Positions 7,914 to 17,494 are shown, counted from the first letter of the stretch. The stretch is DNA of 64,000 nt from Actinomyces sp. 432 (GCF_009930875.1 NZ_CP025249.1:744001-808000); one strand, 5' to 3'. The notes: generated from the letters alone by a model not told the origin. Numbers and translations: made by a program.

Positions 7914-8669
7914 TCAGTCGTCGCGGCTGCGGCCGCGCAGGCCGGCACGCAGCACCTCCCGGTTCAGGGCGGCGATTGCCGTCAGCGGGATGCCCGCCGG
8001 GCAGGCCGGAACGCACTCCCCGTACAGGGAGCAGGGGCCGAAGATCTCATTGACCGTGCGCGCCATGCGCCGTGCCCGCCGGGAGCGCTCGTGGCGGCCC
8101 TGCGGCATGAGCGACAGGTGCGCCAGCTTCGCCCCGGCGAACAGCATGGCTGCGCCGTTGGGGCAGGCGGCCACGCATGCGCCGCAGCCGATGCAGGCGG
8201 CGAAGTCGAGCGCCTGCTCGGCCTGCAGGTAGGGCTGGGGCACGGAGTCGGCGTCGGGGGCGGTGCCCGCCGCCACGTCCACTGTTCCGCCCGCCCGGAT
8301 CAGCTCGTCCAGGGCGGTGCGGTCCACCACCAGGTCGCGGATGACCGGGAAGGCTGCCGATCGCCACGGCTCCAGCCGGAAGCGCGTCACCCCGGGGAAG
8401 GCCCGCAGGTGCTGGCGGCAGGCGGGGGTGTTGTCCTGTGGCCCGTGCGGCTTGCCGTTGACCAGGAAGCCACACATGCCGCACACGCCCTCGCGGCAGT
8501 CGGACTCGAAGACGACCGGCTCGCCGCCGCCGGCAATGATCTGGTCGTTGAGCCGGTCCAGCAGCTCCAGCAGGCTCATCTCCGGCTCGGCGTCCTCCAC
8601 CGTGTAGGACTCGAAGCGGCCGCGGGCACGCGGCCCGTCCTGCCGCCAGATCTCCAGTTCCACTCTCAT
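7914..8669 (-). CDS. sdhB: succinate dehydrogenase / fumarate reductase iron-sulfur subunit
   Basis: A 251-residue subunit carrying electrons from the flavoprotein to the membrane quinone site. Cysteine motifs for all three clusters are present in order: CREGVCGMCG (2Fe-2S), CIGCGACVAACPN (4Fe-4S) and CSLYGECVPACP (3Fe-4S). The ATG at 8669 overlaps the sdhA stop by four bases, a translationally coupled arrangement. It is the last gene of the sdhCAB operon. Confidence 0.95.
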   Translation of the reverse strand: MRVELEIWRQDGPRARGRFESYTVEDAEPEMSLLELLDRLNDQIIAGGGEPVVFESDCREGVCGMCGFLVNGKPHGPQDNTPACRQHLRAFPGVTRFRLEPWRSAAFPVIRDLVVDRTALDELIRAGGTVDVAAGTAPDADSVPQPYLQAEQALDFAACIGCGACVAACPNGAAMLFAGAKLAHLSLMPQGRHERSRRARRMARTVNEIFGPCSLYGECVPACPAGIPLTAIAALNREVLRAGLRGRSRDD

Positions 8670-10624
8670 CGGTAATCCCTCACCTGCATCGGTACCAGCG
8701 AGAAGCTCAGGGGTTCGCTCCGGCGCGTGTGCCGTCCGGAGGCGTCGGTCAGCCAGGCGGACACGGTGCACCAGTCGGCGTCGTCGCGCTTGGCCTCGCC
8801 CTCGGCGGTGGCGTACTCCTCCCGGAAGTGCGCCCCGGCGGACTCGCGCCGGTCCAGCGCGTCCAGGATCATCACCTCGGCCAGCTCCAGGAAGTCGGCC
8901 ACGCGCAGCGCCTTCTCCAGCTCCTGGTTCAGGCGCTGCGGCCCGCCGACGATCTTCACGTCCGCCCAGAAGTCCTGGCGCAGCTCCCGCACCTGCTCCA
9001 GTCCGTGGCGCAGTCCCGCATCGGAGCGGCTCACCCCGCAGTCGGCGTAAAGGATCTCGCCCAGGCGCCGGTGGAACCAGACGGGCCGGTGCGTGCCGCC
9101 CACCGCCAGCAGCCGCTCCACCCTGGAGCGGGCGTCGGCGAGGGTGGTGGTCACCTCCGGGGCGTCGTCGGCGAGCACGCTGGTGCCCACCAGTCCGGCC
9201 AGGTAGTTCGGCACCGACAGCGGCAGCGTGAACCAGCCGTCCACGGAGGCGCTCAGCAGGGAATTCGCGCCCAGCCGGTTGGCGCCGTGGTAGTTGTTGG
9301 ACGCCTCCCCGCCCACGAACAGGCCCGGGATGGTGGACATCTGGTCGAAGTCCACCCACAGGCCGCCCATGGTGAAGTGGGCGCCCGGGGCGATGCGCAT
9401 GGGCACCTCGTAGGGGTCCTCGCCGGTGGCGTCCAGGTACATGTCGAACAGGTTGCCGTAGCGGGCGGCGATCACCGGCTTGCCCAGGCGCTGTAGGGCG
9501 TCGCGGAAGTCCAGGTAGACGGAGTTGTGCAGCGGGCCGACGCCGTGCCCGGACTCGATCTGCTCGCGGGCGTTGCGGGAGGCGACGTCGCGCGGAGTGA
9601 GGTTGCCGAAGGCCGGGTACTTGCGCTCCAGGTAGTAGTCGCGCTCCTCCTCGGGGATGTCGTTCGGGGGCCGGTCGTCCCCGGCCCGCTTGGGCACCCA
9701 GATGCGCCCGTCGTTGCGCAGCGACTCGCTCATCAGCGTGGTCTTGGACTGCCAGTGCGAGCTGACCGGCAGGGCAGTGGGGTGGAACTGCACCATGCAG
9801 GCGGAGGCGAAGGCCGCGCCGCGGCGGTGGGCCCGCCAGGTGGCCGAGGCGTTGGAGGCCATCGCCAGGGTGGAGTAGTGGAAGACGCTGCCGTAGCCGC
9901 CGGTGGCCAGGACGACGGCGTGCGCCGTCCACGCCTGGATGTCACCGGTGAGCAGGTCGCGGGTGACGATGCCCTGGGCGCGGCCGTCGGCGACTATCAG
10001 GTCCAGCATCTCGGTGCGCGAGTGCATGTGCACGCTTCCGGCGTCGATCTGCTCCTGCAGTGCCTGGGCGCAGGCGACCTCCAGCTGCTGGCCGGTCTGC
10101 CCGCGCGTGTAGTAGGTGCGGGAGACCTGCACGCCGCCGAAGGAACGGGTGGCCAGCTGGCCGCCGTACTCGCGGGCGAAGGGGGCGCCGATGGCGTACA
10201 TGTGGTCGATGACCCGCACCGACTCCATCCCCAGGCGCACCACATCGGCCTCGCGGCCGCGGTAGTCGCCGCCCTTGACGGAGTCCTTCACGAAGCGGTT
10301 CAGGGAGTCGCCGTCCACCTTGCGGGCGCGCGCGGCGTTGATGCCGCCCTGTGCGGCCACGGAGTGGGCCCGGCGGGGCAGGTCGTGCAGGCTGAAGCAC
10401 TCCACCCGGTAGCCAAGGCGTCCCAGGGTGGCGGCGGCCCCGCTGCCGGCCAGGCCCGTGCCGACGACGATCACGGTCAGGCGCCGCCGGTTGGCCGGGT
10501 TGACCAGCCGGTACTCGTCGCGCCGGCGCGTCCAAGCCTCTTGCGGGGGGCAGTCCGGCAGGTGCGGGTCCAGGTCGGGGCCGATGTCGTAGAGGTTGTC
10601 GACCGGGGGCGGTACGGGGCTCAT
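8666..10624 (-). CDS. sdhA: succinate dehydrogenase / fumarate reductase flavoprotein subunit
   Basis: A 652-residue FAD-binding catalytic subunit. The dinucleotide-binding motif is VIVVGTGLAGSGAAATLGRL, the covalent-FAD region is RAHSVAAQGGINAA (histidine conserved), and the substrate site includes MVQFHPTALP and GLFVGGEASNNYHGANRLGA. Size and motifs fit the SdhCAB class found in Gram-positive bacteria. The ATG at 10624 overlaps the sdhC stop by four bases. With menaquinone as the only quinone suggested by the window, the complex could run in either direction. Confidence 0.95.
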   Translation of the reverse strand: MSPVPPPVDNLYDIGPDLDPHLPDCPPQEAWTRRRDEYRLVNPANRRRLTVIVVGTGLAGSGAAATLGRLGYRVECFSLHDLPRRAHSVAAQGGINAARARKVDGDSLNRFVKDSVKGGDYRGREADVVRLGMESVRVIDHMYAIGAPFAREYGGQLATRSFGGVQVSRTYYTRGQTGQQLEVACAQALQEQIDAGSVHMHSRTEMLDLIVADGRAQGIVTRDLLTGDIQAWTAHAVVLATGGYGSVFHYSTLAMASNASATWRAHRRGAAFASACMVQFHPTALPVSSHWQSKTTLMSESLRNDGRIWVPKRAGDDRPPNDIPEEERDYYLERKYPAFGNLTPRDVASRNAREQIESGHGVGPLHNSVYLDFRDALQRLGKPVIAARYGNLFDMYLDATGEDPYEVPMRIAPGAHFTMGGLWVDFDQMSTIPGLFVGGEASNNYHGANRLGANSLLSASVDGWFTLPLSVPNYLAGLVGTSVLADDAPEVTTTLADARSRVERLLAVGGTHRPVWFHRRLGEILYADCGVSRSDAGLRHGLEQVRELRQDFWADVKIVGGPQRLNQELEKALRVADFLELAEVMILDALDRRESAGAHFREEYATAEGEAKRDDADWCTVSAWLTDASGRHTRRSEPLSFSLVPMQVRDYR

Positions 10625-11403
10625 GCGATCACTCCACTCAGTACCAGCAGGGGGAGCATGCCGTTGCCGATGGCGATGGCCAGTGCGACGGCAATGGCGA
10701 TTACCAGGCAGACGCGGCGTAGTCGGCTGCCTGTGCCGCCTAGGTCATTCACAACCGACCACAGGCCCTGCGCCAGGTGCACCCCAATGGTCAGCATCAC
10801 CAGGCTGTAGAAGATCGCCATCGGTGGGCGCGAGAGGCTGGCGATGAGGTTCTCGTAGGCGTAGGCGGTCATTTCCCCATCGGAGTGGGTGGCGGCCATG
10901 AAGCTGCCGGAGGCTACCAGGCGCCCGATAGTCAGGTCCAGCAGGTGTACCACGATGAAGGCCAGCAGCAGGCCGCCGGTGGCGATCATGGAGCGGGCGC
11001 CGAGCGCGCGGGGGCGCATGTTCTGCCGCCTGAAGGAACCGCGGGCGCTCCGTCCCCGCCGCCACAAGGTCACGCCGGCCGCTACGTGCAGGATCAGGCA
11101 GGTTCCCAGCACCAGCCGCAGAATCCACAGCACACCCTCGTGGGGGACGAGCGGGTAGCCGATCTCCCGTAGCCACGCGGCGTAGTTGTTGTAGGCCTCG
11201 GCTCCCTGGAAGGCCTTGAGGTTGCCGATCATGTGGACTAGCACGAACAGCGCCATGGCGGTGCCGGTGACTGCCATGGTGGTTTTCAGCGTGGTGAAGG
11301 AAGGGCGGGCGTGGTGTGTGGGACGGGGCGCAGGTAGGTCCCCGCGCGAGGGCGCGGAGGGAGAGTTGCCCGCAGGGGTGCGGGAGCGGGTGGATGTGGG
11401 CAT
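10621..11403 (-). CDS. sdhC: succinate dehydrogenase cytochrome b subunit
   Basis: A 260-residue membrane anchor with about five membrane helices, including TAMALFVLVHMIGNLKAF, LRLVLGTCLILHVAAGVTLW, MIATGGLLLAFIVVHLLDL, IFYSLVMLTIGVHLAQGL and the final LVIAIAVALAIAIG. Histidines in helices 1, 2, 3 and 4 are the usual ligands of a di-haem b558-type subunit. The first 35 residues are Pro/Ser/Arg rich. It starts the sdhCAB operon; dapD lies 222 bp upstream on the same strand behind a hairpin. Confidence 0.92.
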   Translation of the reverse strand: MPTSTRSRTPAGNSPSAPSRGDLPAPRPTHHARPSFTTLKTTMAVTGTAMALFVLVHMIGNLKAFQGAEAYNNYAAWLREIGYPLVPHEGVLWILRLVLGTCLILHVAAGVTLWRRGRSARGSFRRQNMRPRALGARSMIATGGLLLAFIVVHLLDLTIGRLVASGSFMAATHSDGEMTAYAYENLIASLSRPPMAIFYSLVMLTIGVHLAQGLWSVVNDLGGTGSRLRRVCLVIAIAVALAIAIGNGMLPLLVLSGVIA

Positions 11404-11579
11404 CAGAGCTCCCCTCGACGGCGATGTCCGGCGGACGTCGACTCACGTCGACTCACTGTGTTCAGGCGCACATCTATCGTAATGCGTGTCACAAAAATTG
11501 AACCCAGGTGAGTGCACGTCTTGCGCTGCGAGCCCAGATGTTTCGAATAGTGGCCGTCCTTGGTGTGGGACGTCTACAC

Positions 11580-11608
11580 CGCGGCCGCGCCGCCGTGACG
11601 CGGCCGCG
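11580..11608 (-). terminator. GC-rich hairpin after dapD
   Basis: The sequence CGCGGCCGCG occurs at 11580-11589 and again at 11599-11608, separated by nine bases. The two copies can pair as a 10-bp stem; each copy is also palindromic. It lies 17 bp past the dapD stop and could separate dapD from sdhCAB. It has no U-run. Confidence 0.5.
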
Positions 11609-11625
11609 TACAAGCAGGCGTGTGC

Positions 11626-12612
11626 CTACAACCGGGACGATGTGGCCTGCGGGTCCAGCTCGATCCCCTTGCCTCCGCGGGACAGGGCCTCGACCGCCCC
11701 GGACTGGGAGTTACGGCGGAACAGCACATTCGAGGCGCCCGCCAGCTCGCTTGCGGCCACCACCCGGGGCTCCTTGAACAGCCCGTGCGATCCGGGGACC
11801 ACTCCGCCCTGCGGCATTAGGGCCACCCGTGTGCCGGCGGTGACGAATAGGCCGGCCTCGACCACGCAGTCGTCGCCCAACGGAATGCCCAGGCCCGAGT
11901 TGGCGCCGAGCAGGCAGCGCTCGCCCAGTGCCACCCGGCGCCCGCTGCCGCCAGACGGCAGGCCCATCGTGGAGGCGCCGCCGCCGATGTCGGAGCCGTC
12001 TCCGATGACCACGCCCTGGGCGATGCTGCCCTCAACCATGGAACGTCCGAGCGTGCCCGCGTTGTAGTTGACGAAGCCGCCGTGCATCACCGTGGTGCCC
12101 GCTGACAGGTAGGCGCCCAGGCGCACGTTCGCGGCATCGCCGATGCGTACGCCGGACGGCAGCACGTAGTCCGTCATACGGGGGAACTTGTCCACGGACA
12201 GCACCTGCACGGGGCGGCCCAGGGAGGCCTGCAGGCGGATGCGCGTGTCGCCGAAGTTCTCCACCGAGCAGGGCCCCGCCGAGGTCCACACCACATTGGG
12301 CAGGCGGGAGAACAGGCCATCAAGATTGATGGTGTTGGGGCGCACCAGCCGGTGGGAGAGCATGTGCAGGCGCAGGTAGGCGCCCGCCACCGTCTGCGGG
12401 GCGTCGTCCAGGTCGGCGGAGGTGCGCACCACCGTGGTGTGCACGCCACGGGCGGGGTCGCGGCGCTCCATGGAGCTGAGCGTGGCCAGCAGGTCGGAGT
12501 CGCCATCGGCAGGCGCCTGGCCCAGGACCGGCCGCGGGTACCACACGTCCAGGGTGTTGCCGTCGTCGGTTACGGTCGCTAGGCCGAGACCCCATGCGCT
12601 GCGAGTTGTCAT
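11626..12612 (-). CDS. dapD: tetrahydrodipicolinate N-succinyltransferase
   Basis: A 328-residue left-handed beta-helix acyltransferase that succinylates tetrahydrodipicolinate from succinyl-CoA, the step before DapC. The hexapeptide region is clear ([68 protein letters not shown]). The actinobacterial N-terminal domain begins [20 protein letters not shown]. The ATG at 12612 is preferred over an upstream in-frame start at 12750 because the added residues are low-complexity and unlike the family. Confidence 0.94.
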   Translation of the reverse strand: MTTRSAWGLGLATVTDDGNTLDVWYPRPVLGQAPADGDSDLLATLSSMERRDPARGVHTTVVRTSADLDDAPQTVAGAYLRLHMLSHRLVRPNTINLDGLFSRLPNVVWTSAGPCSVENFGDTRIRLQASLGRPVQVLSVDKFPRMTDYVLPSGVRIGDAANVRLGAYLSAGTTVMHGGFVNYNAGTLGRSMVEGSIAQGVVIGDGSDIGGGASTMGLPSGGSGRRVALGERCLLGANSGLGIPLGDDCVVEAGLFVTAGTRVALMPQGGVVPGSHGLFKEPRVVAASELAGASNVLFRRNSQSGAVEALSRGGKGIELDPQATSSRL

Positions 12613-12733
12613 GGACGCACCATACGGGACGGCGGGCGGTGGCGCACGATACGCCGCGGCAGTTGCACGCGACCGGCAGGCCGCGACGTCGGGCGCGTCG
12701 CCAATGCGGAGGCGGGCGTGCGAGAATCGCGGT

Positions 12734-13462
12734 ATGGCGCGTACCACCATCCACCTAATGCGGCACGGCGAGGTCTACAACCCCGAGGGTGTGCTTTACG
12801 GGCGCCTGCCCGGCTACCACCTGTCCGACCTCGGCCGAAAGATGGCCGACCAGGTTGCCGACGTGCTTTCTGCCTCCGGTCACGACATCGCCGCCGTGAT
12901 CACCTCGCCCCTGGAGCGGGCGCGCGAGTCAGGTGCGCCCACGGCGCAGGCCTTCGGTCTCACTCCCAGTTGCGATGCCCGCCTGATCGAGGCCGATAAC
13001 CACTTCGAGGGCGTGCCCGTGAACCGGGACCGCACGCTCCTGGCCCGCCCAGAGCACTGGCGCTATTACGTGAATCCGCTGCGCCCCAGCTGGGGGGAGC
13101 CGTACACCCAGCTGGTGGCCCGCATGAGTGACGCCGTGCGTGCAGCCATCCCGCAGGTGGAGGGGCGCGAGGCACTGCTGGTATCGCACCAGTTGCCCGT
13201 GTGGGCGTTGCGCCTGCGCCTGGAGGGGCGTCCCCTGGCGCACGACCCGCGCCGCCGCCAGTGCGCTCTGGCCTCCCTGACCTCGCTCACCTTTGACGGG
13301 CGCACCCTGGTGGGGCTGTCCTACTGGGAGCCCGCCGGTGACCTGCTGCGCCGCGCCGAGGACATGGTGCCGGGAACCTCCGCCGCCGCCGAGAACCTCG
13401 GGTCCGGCGAGGCCGAGAGTCCCAACGCAGGCGACGCCGAGCGCGCCACGCAGGTCGCATGA
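12734..13462 (+). CDS. histidine phosphatase family protein (phosphoglycerate-mutase-like)
   Basis: A 242-residue protein with the phosphohistidine motif LMRHGEV near residue 10, the paired arginine in [12 protein letters not shown], and the second histidine in [13 protein letters not shown]. It ends in a Glu/Ala-rich tail of about 30 residues. The ATG at 12734 places the RHG motif at the usual distance from the N-terminus. The stop overlaps the next start (ATGA), so the following gene is co-translated. The physiological substrate is not shown by the sequence. Confidence 0.88.
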   Translation: MARTTIHLMRHGEVYNPEGVLYGRLPGYHLSDLGRKMADQVADVLSASGHDIAAVITSPLERARESGAPTAQAFGLTPSCDARLIEADNHFEGVPVNRDRTLLARPEHWRYYVNPLRPSWGEPYTQLVARMSDAVRAAIPQVEGREALLVSHQLPVWALRLRLEGRPLAHDPRRRQCALASLTSLTFDGRTLVGLSYWEPAGDLLRRAEDMVPGTSAAAENLGSGEAESPNAGDAERATQVA

Positions 13463-14280
13463 CCGGCACGCCCGTGCCACCAGGGCCGGCCTGGCCCGAA
13501 GACAGTGGTTCCCTGCGGGCGACTGCGTCTGGTTCGGGCGCGGGTGAGCTGGTGCCCGCTCGCGCAGCTGACGTCGTTCCCGCCACCCCGTCACGTCCGG
13601 CCCCGCAGCGTCCCTGGACCGGGCAGGACTTCGTGTGGTGGAACACCGCCGGCGTGCTCACCGCGCTGCGGTCCGGACGCCGCCCCAACCCCGTTTCCCC
13701 GGTGGTTGACCCCATTCGTGCTGTCTTCTCCGGTGAGGAGCGCATGCTGGCCACCTGCGATGCGGAGATGCTGGTGTGGCGGCGTGGCGACGCCACCTAC
13801 AACCCCTCCCGGGGCTTCTTCCTGGCCGGTGGGCCGGTGGGGTTGGCGCTGACCGCCGCCTTCTTCGGTGGACAGGCCTACGTCAACTCCCGGCGCAAGC
13901 GGGCCGCGGAGGCGGACGCCGTGGAGAAGTGGCGGCACCTGGCTTACGCCCGGCTGACGGTCTCCACTCATGGCATCTACCTGGGGACGGGCGAGGGTGT
14001 CTTACCGATCGCCTTCTCCGATGTGCAGGAGGTGCAGCTGACCGGTGTGGGTAAGGTGGTGATGGCGGCGGCCAATGCCTCCGGGTCGGCGCGGTGGAAG
14101 CTGCGGGGCCAGTGGGCGGAGCTGGTGCTGGTGATGTGGGCTGCGCAGTACCTGCCCGGTCACCCTCAGCTGGTGGGCCGCACCTGGCTGCCGGCGGACT
14201 GGTTCGCGCACGCCGCCGCGTGGGGCTACGCCGTAGACACCTCCAACTGGCCCCGCTACCAGCCGCGTGCCCTGGACTGA
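13459..14280 (+). CDS. hypothetical protein with one membrane helix
   Basis: A 273-residue protein of unknown family. Residues 1-50 are Pro/Ala rich, residues about 119-141 form one membrane helix (FFLAGGPVGLALTAAFFGGQ), and a folded C-terminal region follows (LPIAFSDVQEVQLTGVGKVV), reminiscent of membrane-anchored PH-like domains. It overlaps the histidine phosphatase by four bases. Its last 30 codons recur as damaged copies at 17219-17265 and 17612-17700, on the far side of the restriction-modification gene, which marks a rearrangement at this site. Confidence 0.75.
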   Translation: MTGTPVPPGPAWPEDSGSLRATASGSGAGELVPARAADVVPATPSRPAPQRPWTGQDFVWWNTAGVLTALRSGRRPNPVSPVVDPIRAVFSGEERMLATCDAEMLVWRRGDATYNPSRGFFLAGGPVGLALTAAFFGGQAYVNSRRKRAAEADAVEKWRHLAYARLTVSTHGIYLGTGEGVLPIAFSDVQEVQLTGVGKVVMAAANASGSARWKLRGQWAELVLVMWAAQYLPGHPQLVGRTWLPADWFAHAAAWGYAVDTSNWPRYQPRALD

Positions 14281-14312
14281 CGGGGTTGGTGCGCGTGTGT
14301 CGCGTGAGCGCA

Positions 14313-14318
14313 TATTCT
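14313..14318 (+). promoter_or_regulatory. -10 box of a likely leaderless promoter
   Basis: TATTCT ends seven bases before the GTG at 14326, and no Shine-Dalgarno is present between them. This is the spacing of leaderless actinobacterial transcripts. A clear -35 was not found. Confidence 0.35.
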
Positions 14319-14325
14319 CGGCTAC

Positions 14326-17187
14326 GTGCAGCACTCCGGCCTCCCCGCCTTCCTAGACCGCCAGACGATTCGTGATTCCTTGCAGGAGTTTGCGGTTCAC
14401 TGGCGCTCCCGCATCGACGAGTGGAACGCGGCCGACATGGGGCACCTGGAGAAGTCCTACGCCCAGCCGTTCTGGTCCTCCTTCCTACGCTGCTTCGGCA
14501 TCTCCGCCGAACGCATGAATATCTTTGAGCAGGACGCGCGTCGCGCCTCCACAGGTAACACCGGCTATATCGACGCCTTCTGGCCGTCGGTGTTCCTGGG
14601 CGAGGCCAAGAGCCCTGGCGAGGACTTGGACAAGGCTTACGGGCAGGCGCTTGACTACCTCAGTGGCGGTTCAATCAAGCCGACCGAGTTTCCGAAATAC
14701 GTCCTCGTTGTTGACTTCGAGCGCTTCCGGCTCACCCGCCTAGGGGCGCCAGAGGAGCGTTCAACGACGCTGTTCTCTCTGACAGAGCTACCCGACCACG
14801 TGGATGAGCTCCTCTTCCTTGCCGGTATGGAGACGATCACTAAGGCGGAGGAAGAAGAAGCCTCTATCAACGCCTCCAAGCTCATGGCCCAGATGTACAC
14901 GGCCATGCTTTCCGACGACGCCGATGAAGCGGTTGGCGAGGCCGCCGCGGTTGATCCCTCCGAGGAGGACGAGGCCGTCCAGCGCACCTCCATGTGGCTG
15001 ACCAGGCTACTTTTCCTACTGTTCGGCGACGACGCCGGCCTGTGGGAGGCCGACCTGTTCTACCGCTTCGTGCTGCATGAGACGACGCCGGCGACACTCG
15101 GCCCACAGTTGCGAACCCTGTTCGACGTGTTGAACACGCCCGAGCACAAGCGCTCCCGCAACACCCCCGACCTCATGGCGCGCTTCCCCTACGTCAACGG
15201 TTCGCTGTTCGCCGAGCCGCTGCCGCCGGAGTTCTTCACCGAGCGCATGCGCGACGCCCTGCTGGAGGCCTGCCGCTTCCAGTGGACCCGCATCAGCCCC
15301 GCTGTCTTCGGAGCCATGTTCCAGCTGGTCAAGTCCAAGGAGGCCCGTCGCGCGGCGGGCGAGCACTACACCAGCGAGACCAACATCCTAAAGGTGATCG
15401 AGCCACTATTCCTGGACGATCTGCGTGGCGAGGCCGATCGCCTGATGCGCAACAAGTCCACGAGCTTGAAGGCGCTGCGCGACTTCCGTGACTCCCTCGC
15501 CGCCATGACCTTCCTCGATCCGGCCTGCGGGTGCGGCAACTTCCTCGTGGTGGCCTACCGCGAGCTGCGGCGCATCGAGACCGACATCATTGCCCGGATC
15601 CGTGAGATAGAGGGCCAGACCACCGGCTCCTTGGACGCCTCCCTGGATCAGAAGCTGTCCATCGGCCAGTTCTACGGCTTCGAGATCAACTGGTGGCCGG
15701 CCAAGATCGCCGAGACCGCTATGTTCCTGGTTGATCACCAGGCCAACCGGGAGCTGGCCGCCCGCATCGGTCAGGCACCCGAGCGCCTGCCCATCAAGAC
15801 AACCGCCCATATCACCCACGGCGACGCTCTGGAACTCGACTGGGAGCAGGCGCTCGCCGCACATGAGTCACTGCGCCCAACGGTTACCTACGTGTTTGGT
15901 AATCCGCCGTTCCTAGGGGACCACACCCGCACGAAGGCGCAACTAGCCCAGCTCCAGAGCGCGTGGGGTGGCGAGAAGACGCTCTCCCGCCTTGACTATG
16001 TGACCGCCTGGCATGCCAAGACCCTCGGACTGATGATGGACAGGCACGGCGAGTGGGCCTTCGTGACGACTAACTCCATCACCCAGGGAGACCAGACCGC
16101 TCGGTTGTTCGCTCCGATTTTCGATGCCGGCTGGCACGTTAAGTTCGCACACCGCACCTTCGCCTGGGACTCCGAAGCGCCCGGGCAGGCGGCGGTCCAT
16201 TGTGTCATCGTGGGCTTCACCCGCAATCCCGATGCACGCAGGCGTTTGTGGGACTACGCGACGCCGAAGAGTCGGCCTGAGGAGCTAACGGTCAGGCGTG
16301 GCATCAACGCCTATCTGATCGACGGCCCCAATGTGCTGGTTGAGAAGCGGAGGCAGCCATTGAGCTCCGTGACGCCGATGCTCTACTACGGGTCGAAGCC
16401 TAGCGATGGTGGCAACTTTGTCATCGATGAGGCCACGTACCCGGAGATTGTGGTGGATCCGGTTGCGGCTAAGTACTTGCGCCCCTACGTGGGTTCTCGG
16501 GAGCTGATCCGGGGAGGGCGGCGCTGGTGCCTGTGGCTGAAGGACATGGATCCAACGGATGTCAATCGATCCAGTATCTTGCGCGATCGCATCCAGAAAG
16601 TGGCGGCATTCAGGGCCGCATCGGCTGCTGCCAGCACCAGGCAGTACCCGTACCACCACATGTTCCGGCAGTACGGACTGGTCAGTGAAGAGCCTTATAT
16701 AGGGCTGCCCGAGGTCAGTTCGGAGAATCGCCGCTACCTGCCGGTGGCCTACCTCGAGGCTAATGTGATCATCTCAAACAAGGTCTACGGTGCGCCTGAT
16801 GACGGGGGCCTGCTGTTCGCGCTTGCGAGCTCGTCCATGTTCATCACCTGGATGCGCGCGGTGGGCGGTCGTATGAAGTCGGACTTGAGTCTGTCGAGCA
16901 CCATTACTTGGAACAACTTCCCCGTTCCTGATCTGGACGACAAGACTCGCGGCGCGCTGATTGAGGCAGGCAAGGGCGTCCTCGCGGCTCGCGCGCTTCA
17001 TCCGGAACGCTCGCTGGCTGAGCACTATGGGCTCGTGATGGACAAGGCGCTGATCGACGCTCACAACAAGTTGGATCGGGTGATGGACAAAGCGATGGGC
17101 GCCCCGCGCAAGCTCACCACCGACGCCCAGCGTCTCGAGATCCTCTTCGCCAACTACGCACGCATGATCGACGCCCAGCAGCGGTGA
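14326..17187 (+). CDS. MmeI-like type IIL/IIG restriction-modification enzyme (YeeA-like DNA methyltransferase)
   Basis: A 953-residue single-chain enzyme. The N-terminal domain shows a PD-(D/E)xK nuclease core: D83, then E93-A-K95 in YIDAFWPSVFLGEAKSPG, with the same D-x9-E-x-K spacing as MmeI. A helical spacer leads to the adenine methyltransferase, with AGEHYTSETNI, motif I FLDPACGCGNFLVVAY (about residue 397) and motif IV VFGNPPFLG (about residue 525). The C-terminal part (LSSTITWNNFPVPDL) is the target-recognition region plus helical tail. In this family one protein both cuts and modifies one DNA strand. The start is GTG 14326, probably leaderless. GC is lower than in the flanking genes, and copies of the preceding gene's 3' end lie on the far side, so acquisition by transfer is likely. 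Confidence 0.88.
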   Translation: MQHSGLPAFLDRQTIRDSLQEFAVHWRSRIDEWNAADMGHLEKSYAQPFWSSFLRCFGISAERMNIFEQDARRASTGNTGYIDAFWPSVFLGEAKSPGEDLDKAYGQALDYLSGGSIKPTEFPKYVLVVDFERFRLTRLGAPEERSTTLFSLTELPDHVDELLFLAGMETITKAEEEEASINASKLMAQMYTAMLSDDADEAVGEAAAVDPSEEDEAVQRTSMWLTRLLFLLFGDDAGLWEADLFYRFVLHETTPATLGPQLRTLFDVLNTPEHKRSRNTPDLMARFPYVNGSLFAEPLPPEFFTERMRDALLEACRFQWTRISPAVFGAMFQLVKSKEARRAAGEHYTSETNILKVIEPLFLDDLRGEADRLMRNKSTSLKALRDFRDSLAAMTFLDPACGCGNFLVVAYRELRRIETDIIARIREIEGQTTGSLDASLDQKLSIGQFYGFEINWWPAKIAETAMFLVDHQANRELAARIGQAPERLPIKTTAHITHGDALELDWEQALAAHESLRPTVTYVFGNPPFLGDHTRTKAQLAQLQSAWGGEKTLSRLDYVTAWHAKTLGLMMDRHGEWAFVTTNSITQGDQTARLFAPIFDAGWHVKFAHRTFAWDSEAPGQAAVHCVIVGFTRNPDARRRLWDYATPKSRPEELTVRRGINAYLIDGPNVLVEKRRQPLSSVTPMLYYGSKPSDGGNFVIDEATYPEIVVDPVAAKYLRPYVGSRELIRGGRRWCLWLKDMDPTDVNRSSILRDRIQKVAAFRAASAAASTRQYPYHHMFRQYGLVSEEPYIGLPEVSSENRRYLPVAYLEANVIISNKVYGAPDDGGLLFALASSSMFITWMRAVGGRMKSDLSLSSTITWNNFPVPDLDDKTRGALIEAGKGVLAARALHPERSLAEHYGLVMDKALIDAHNKLDRVMDKAMGAPRKLTTDAQRLEILFANYARMIDAQQR

Positions 17188-17218
17188 GGCCAGGGACGAG
17201 ACGAGTAGCTGGCCAGCC

Positions 17219-17265
17219 GTCGACACTCCAACTGGCCCCGCTACCAGCTGCGTGCCCTGGACTGA
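17219..17265 (+). pseudogene. first displaced copy of the 3' end of the 273-residue gene
   Basis: These 47 bases match the last 48 bases of the gene ending at 14280, with one base missing and two changes; the ending GCGTGCCCTGGACTGA is identical. The copy starts 31 bases after the restriction-modification stop codon. Confidence 0.85.
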
Positions 17266-17340
17266 GCCAGGCTAGGTGTGGGATCATGACAGGGAGCCGA
17301 GCGGCGGCAACCGCCCGACTCCCCGGGAAACCGGGTGTCG

Positions 17341-17362
17341 CTCAGTGTCTTAAGACACTGAG
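17341..17362 (-). terminator. 22-bp perfect palindrome at the end of the small gene
   Basis: CTCAGTGTCTTAAGACACTGAG is a perfect dyad that includes the TGA stop of the 50-residue gene. It can form an 11-bp arm hairpin on either strand and may act as a terminator. Confidence 0.5.
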
Positions 17363-17494
17363 AAGAGCTGTCAGGGCCCAGATCAATGGCGGAGTCGTTT
17401 GGACCACGGTCCGCCAAATCTGGGCCCTTTGCTCACCCGTCATCCCCTTCCGCTTCTGCGCCTTGCGGCGGTGCTTCCGCTTCTTGGATGACAT
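17342..17494 (-). CDS. 50-residue basic protein of unknown function
   Basis: A small gene with a near-perfect Shine-Dalgarno: AAGGAGGTGA ends eight bases before the ATG at 17494. The protein begins MSSKKRKHRRKAQKRKG, continues EQRAQIWRTVV and ends in a hydrophobic stretch PPLIWALTALLSVLRH. A Lys/Arg head followed by a 14-residue hydrophobic tail suggests membrane or nucleic-acid contact; small type I toxins have a broadly similar plan, but this is not a match to any family I recognise. The stop codon lies in a perfect 22-bp palindrome at 17341-17362, and the body contains the long inverted repeat at 17373-17428. Confidence 0.55.
   Translation of the reverse strand: MSSKKRKHRRKAQKRKGMTGEQRAQIWRTVVQTTPPLIWALTALLSVLRH
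17373..17428. repeat. two-step inverted repeat inside the small gene
   Basis: Outer arms 17373-17383 and 17418-17428 pair over 11 bp (AGGGCCCAGAT). Inner arms 17388-17393 and 17410-17415 pair over 6 bp. On the plus strand the stem is followed by TT, so it could also end transcription coming from the restriction-modification gene. The structure would fold in the mRNA of the small gene and could make it a structured or regulatory RNA. Confidence 0.65.

Noticed and set aside
11480..11500. A GlxR/CRP-like site before sdhC (GTGTCACA)
   Set aside because: Only one half-site matches; the other arm is absent, so it is not reported as an operator.
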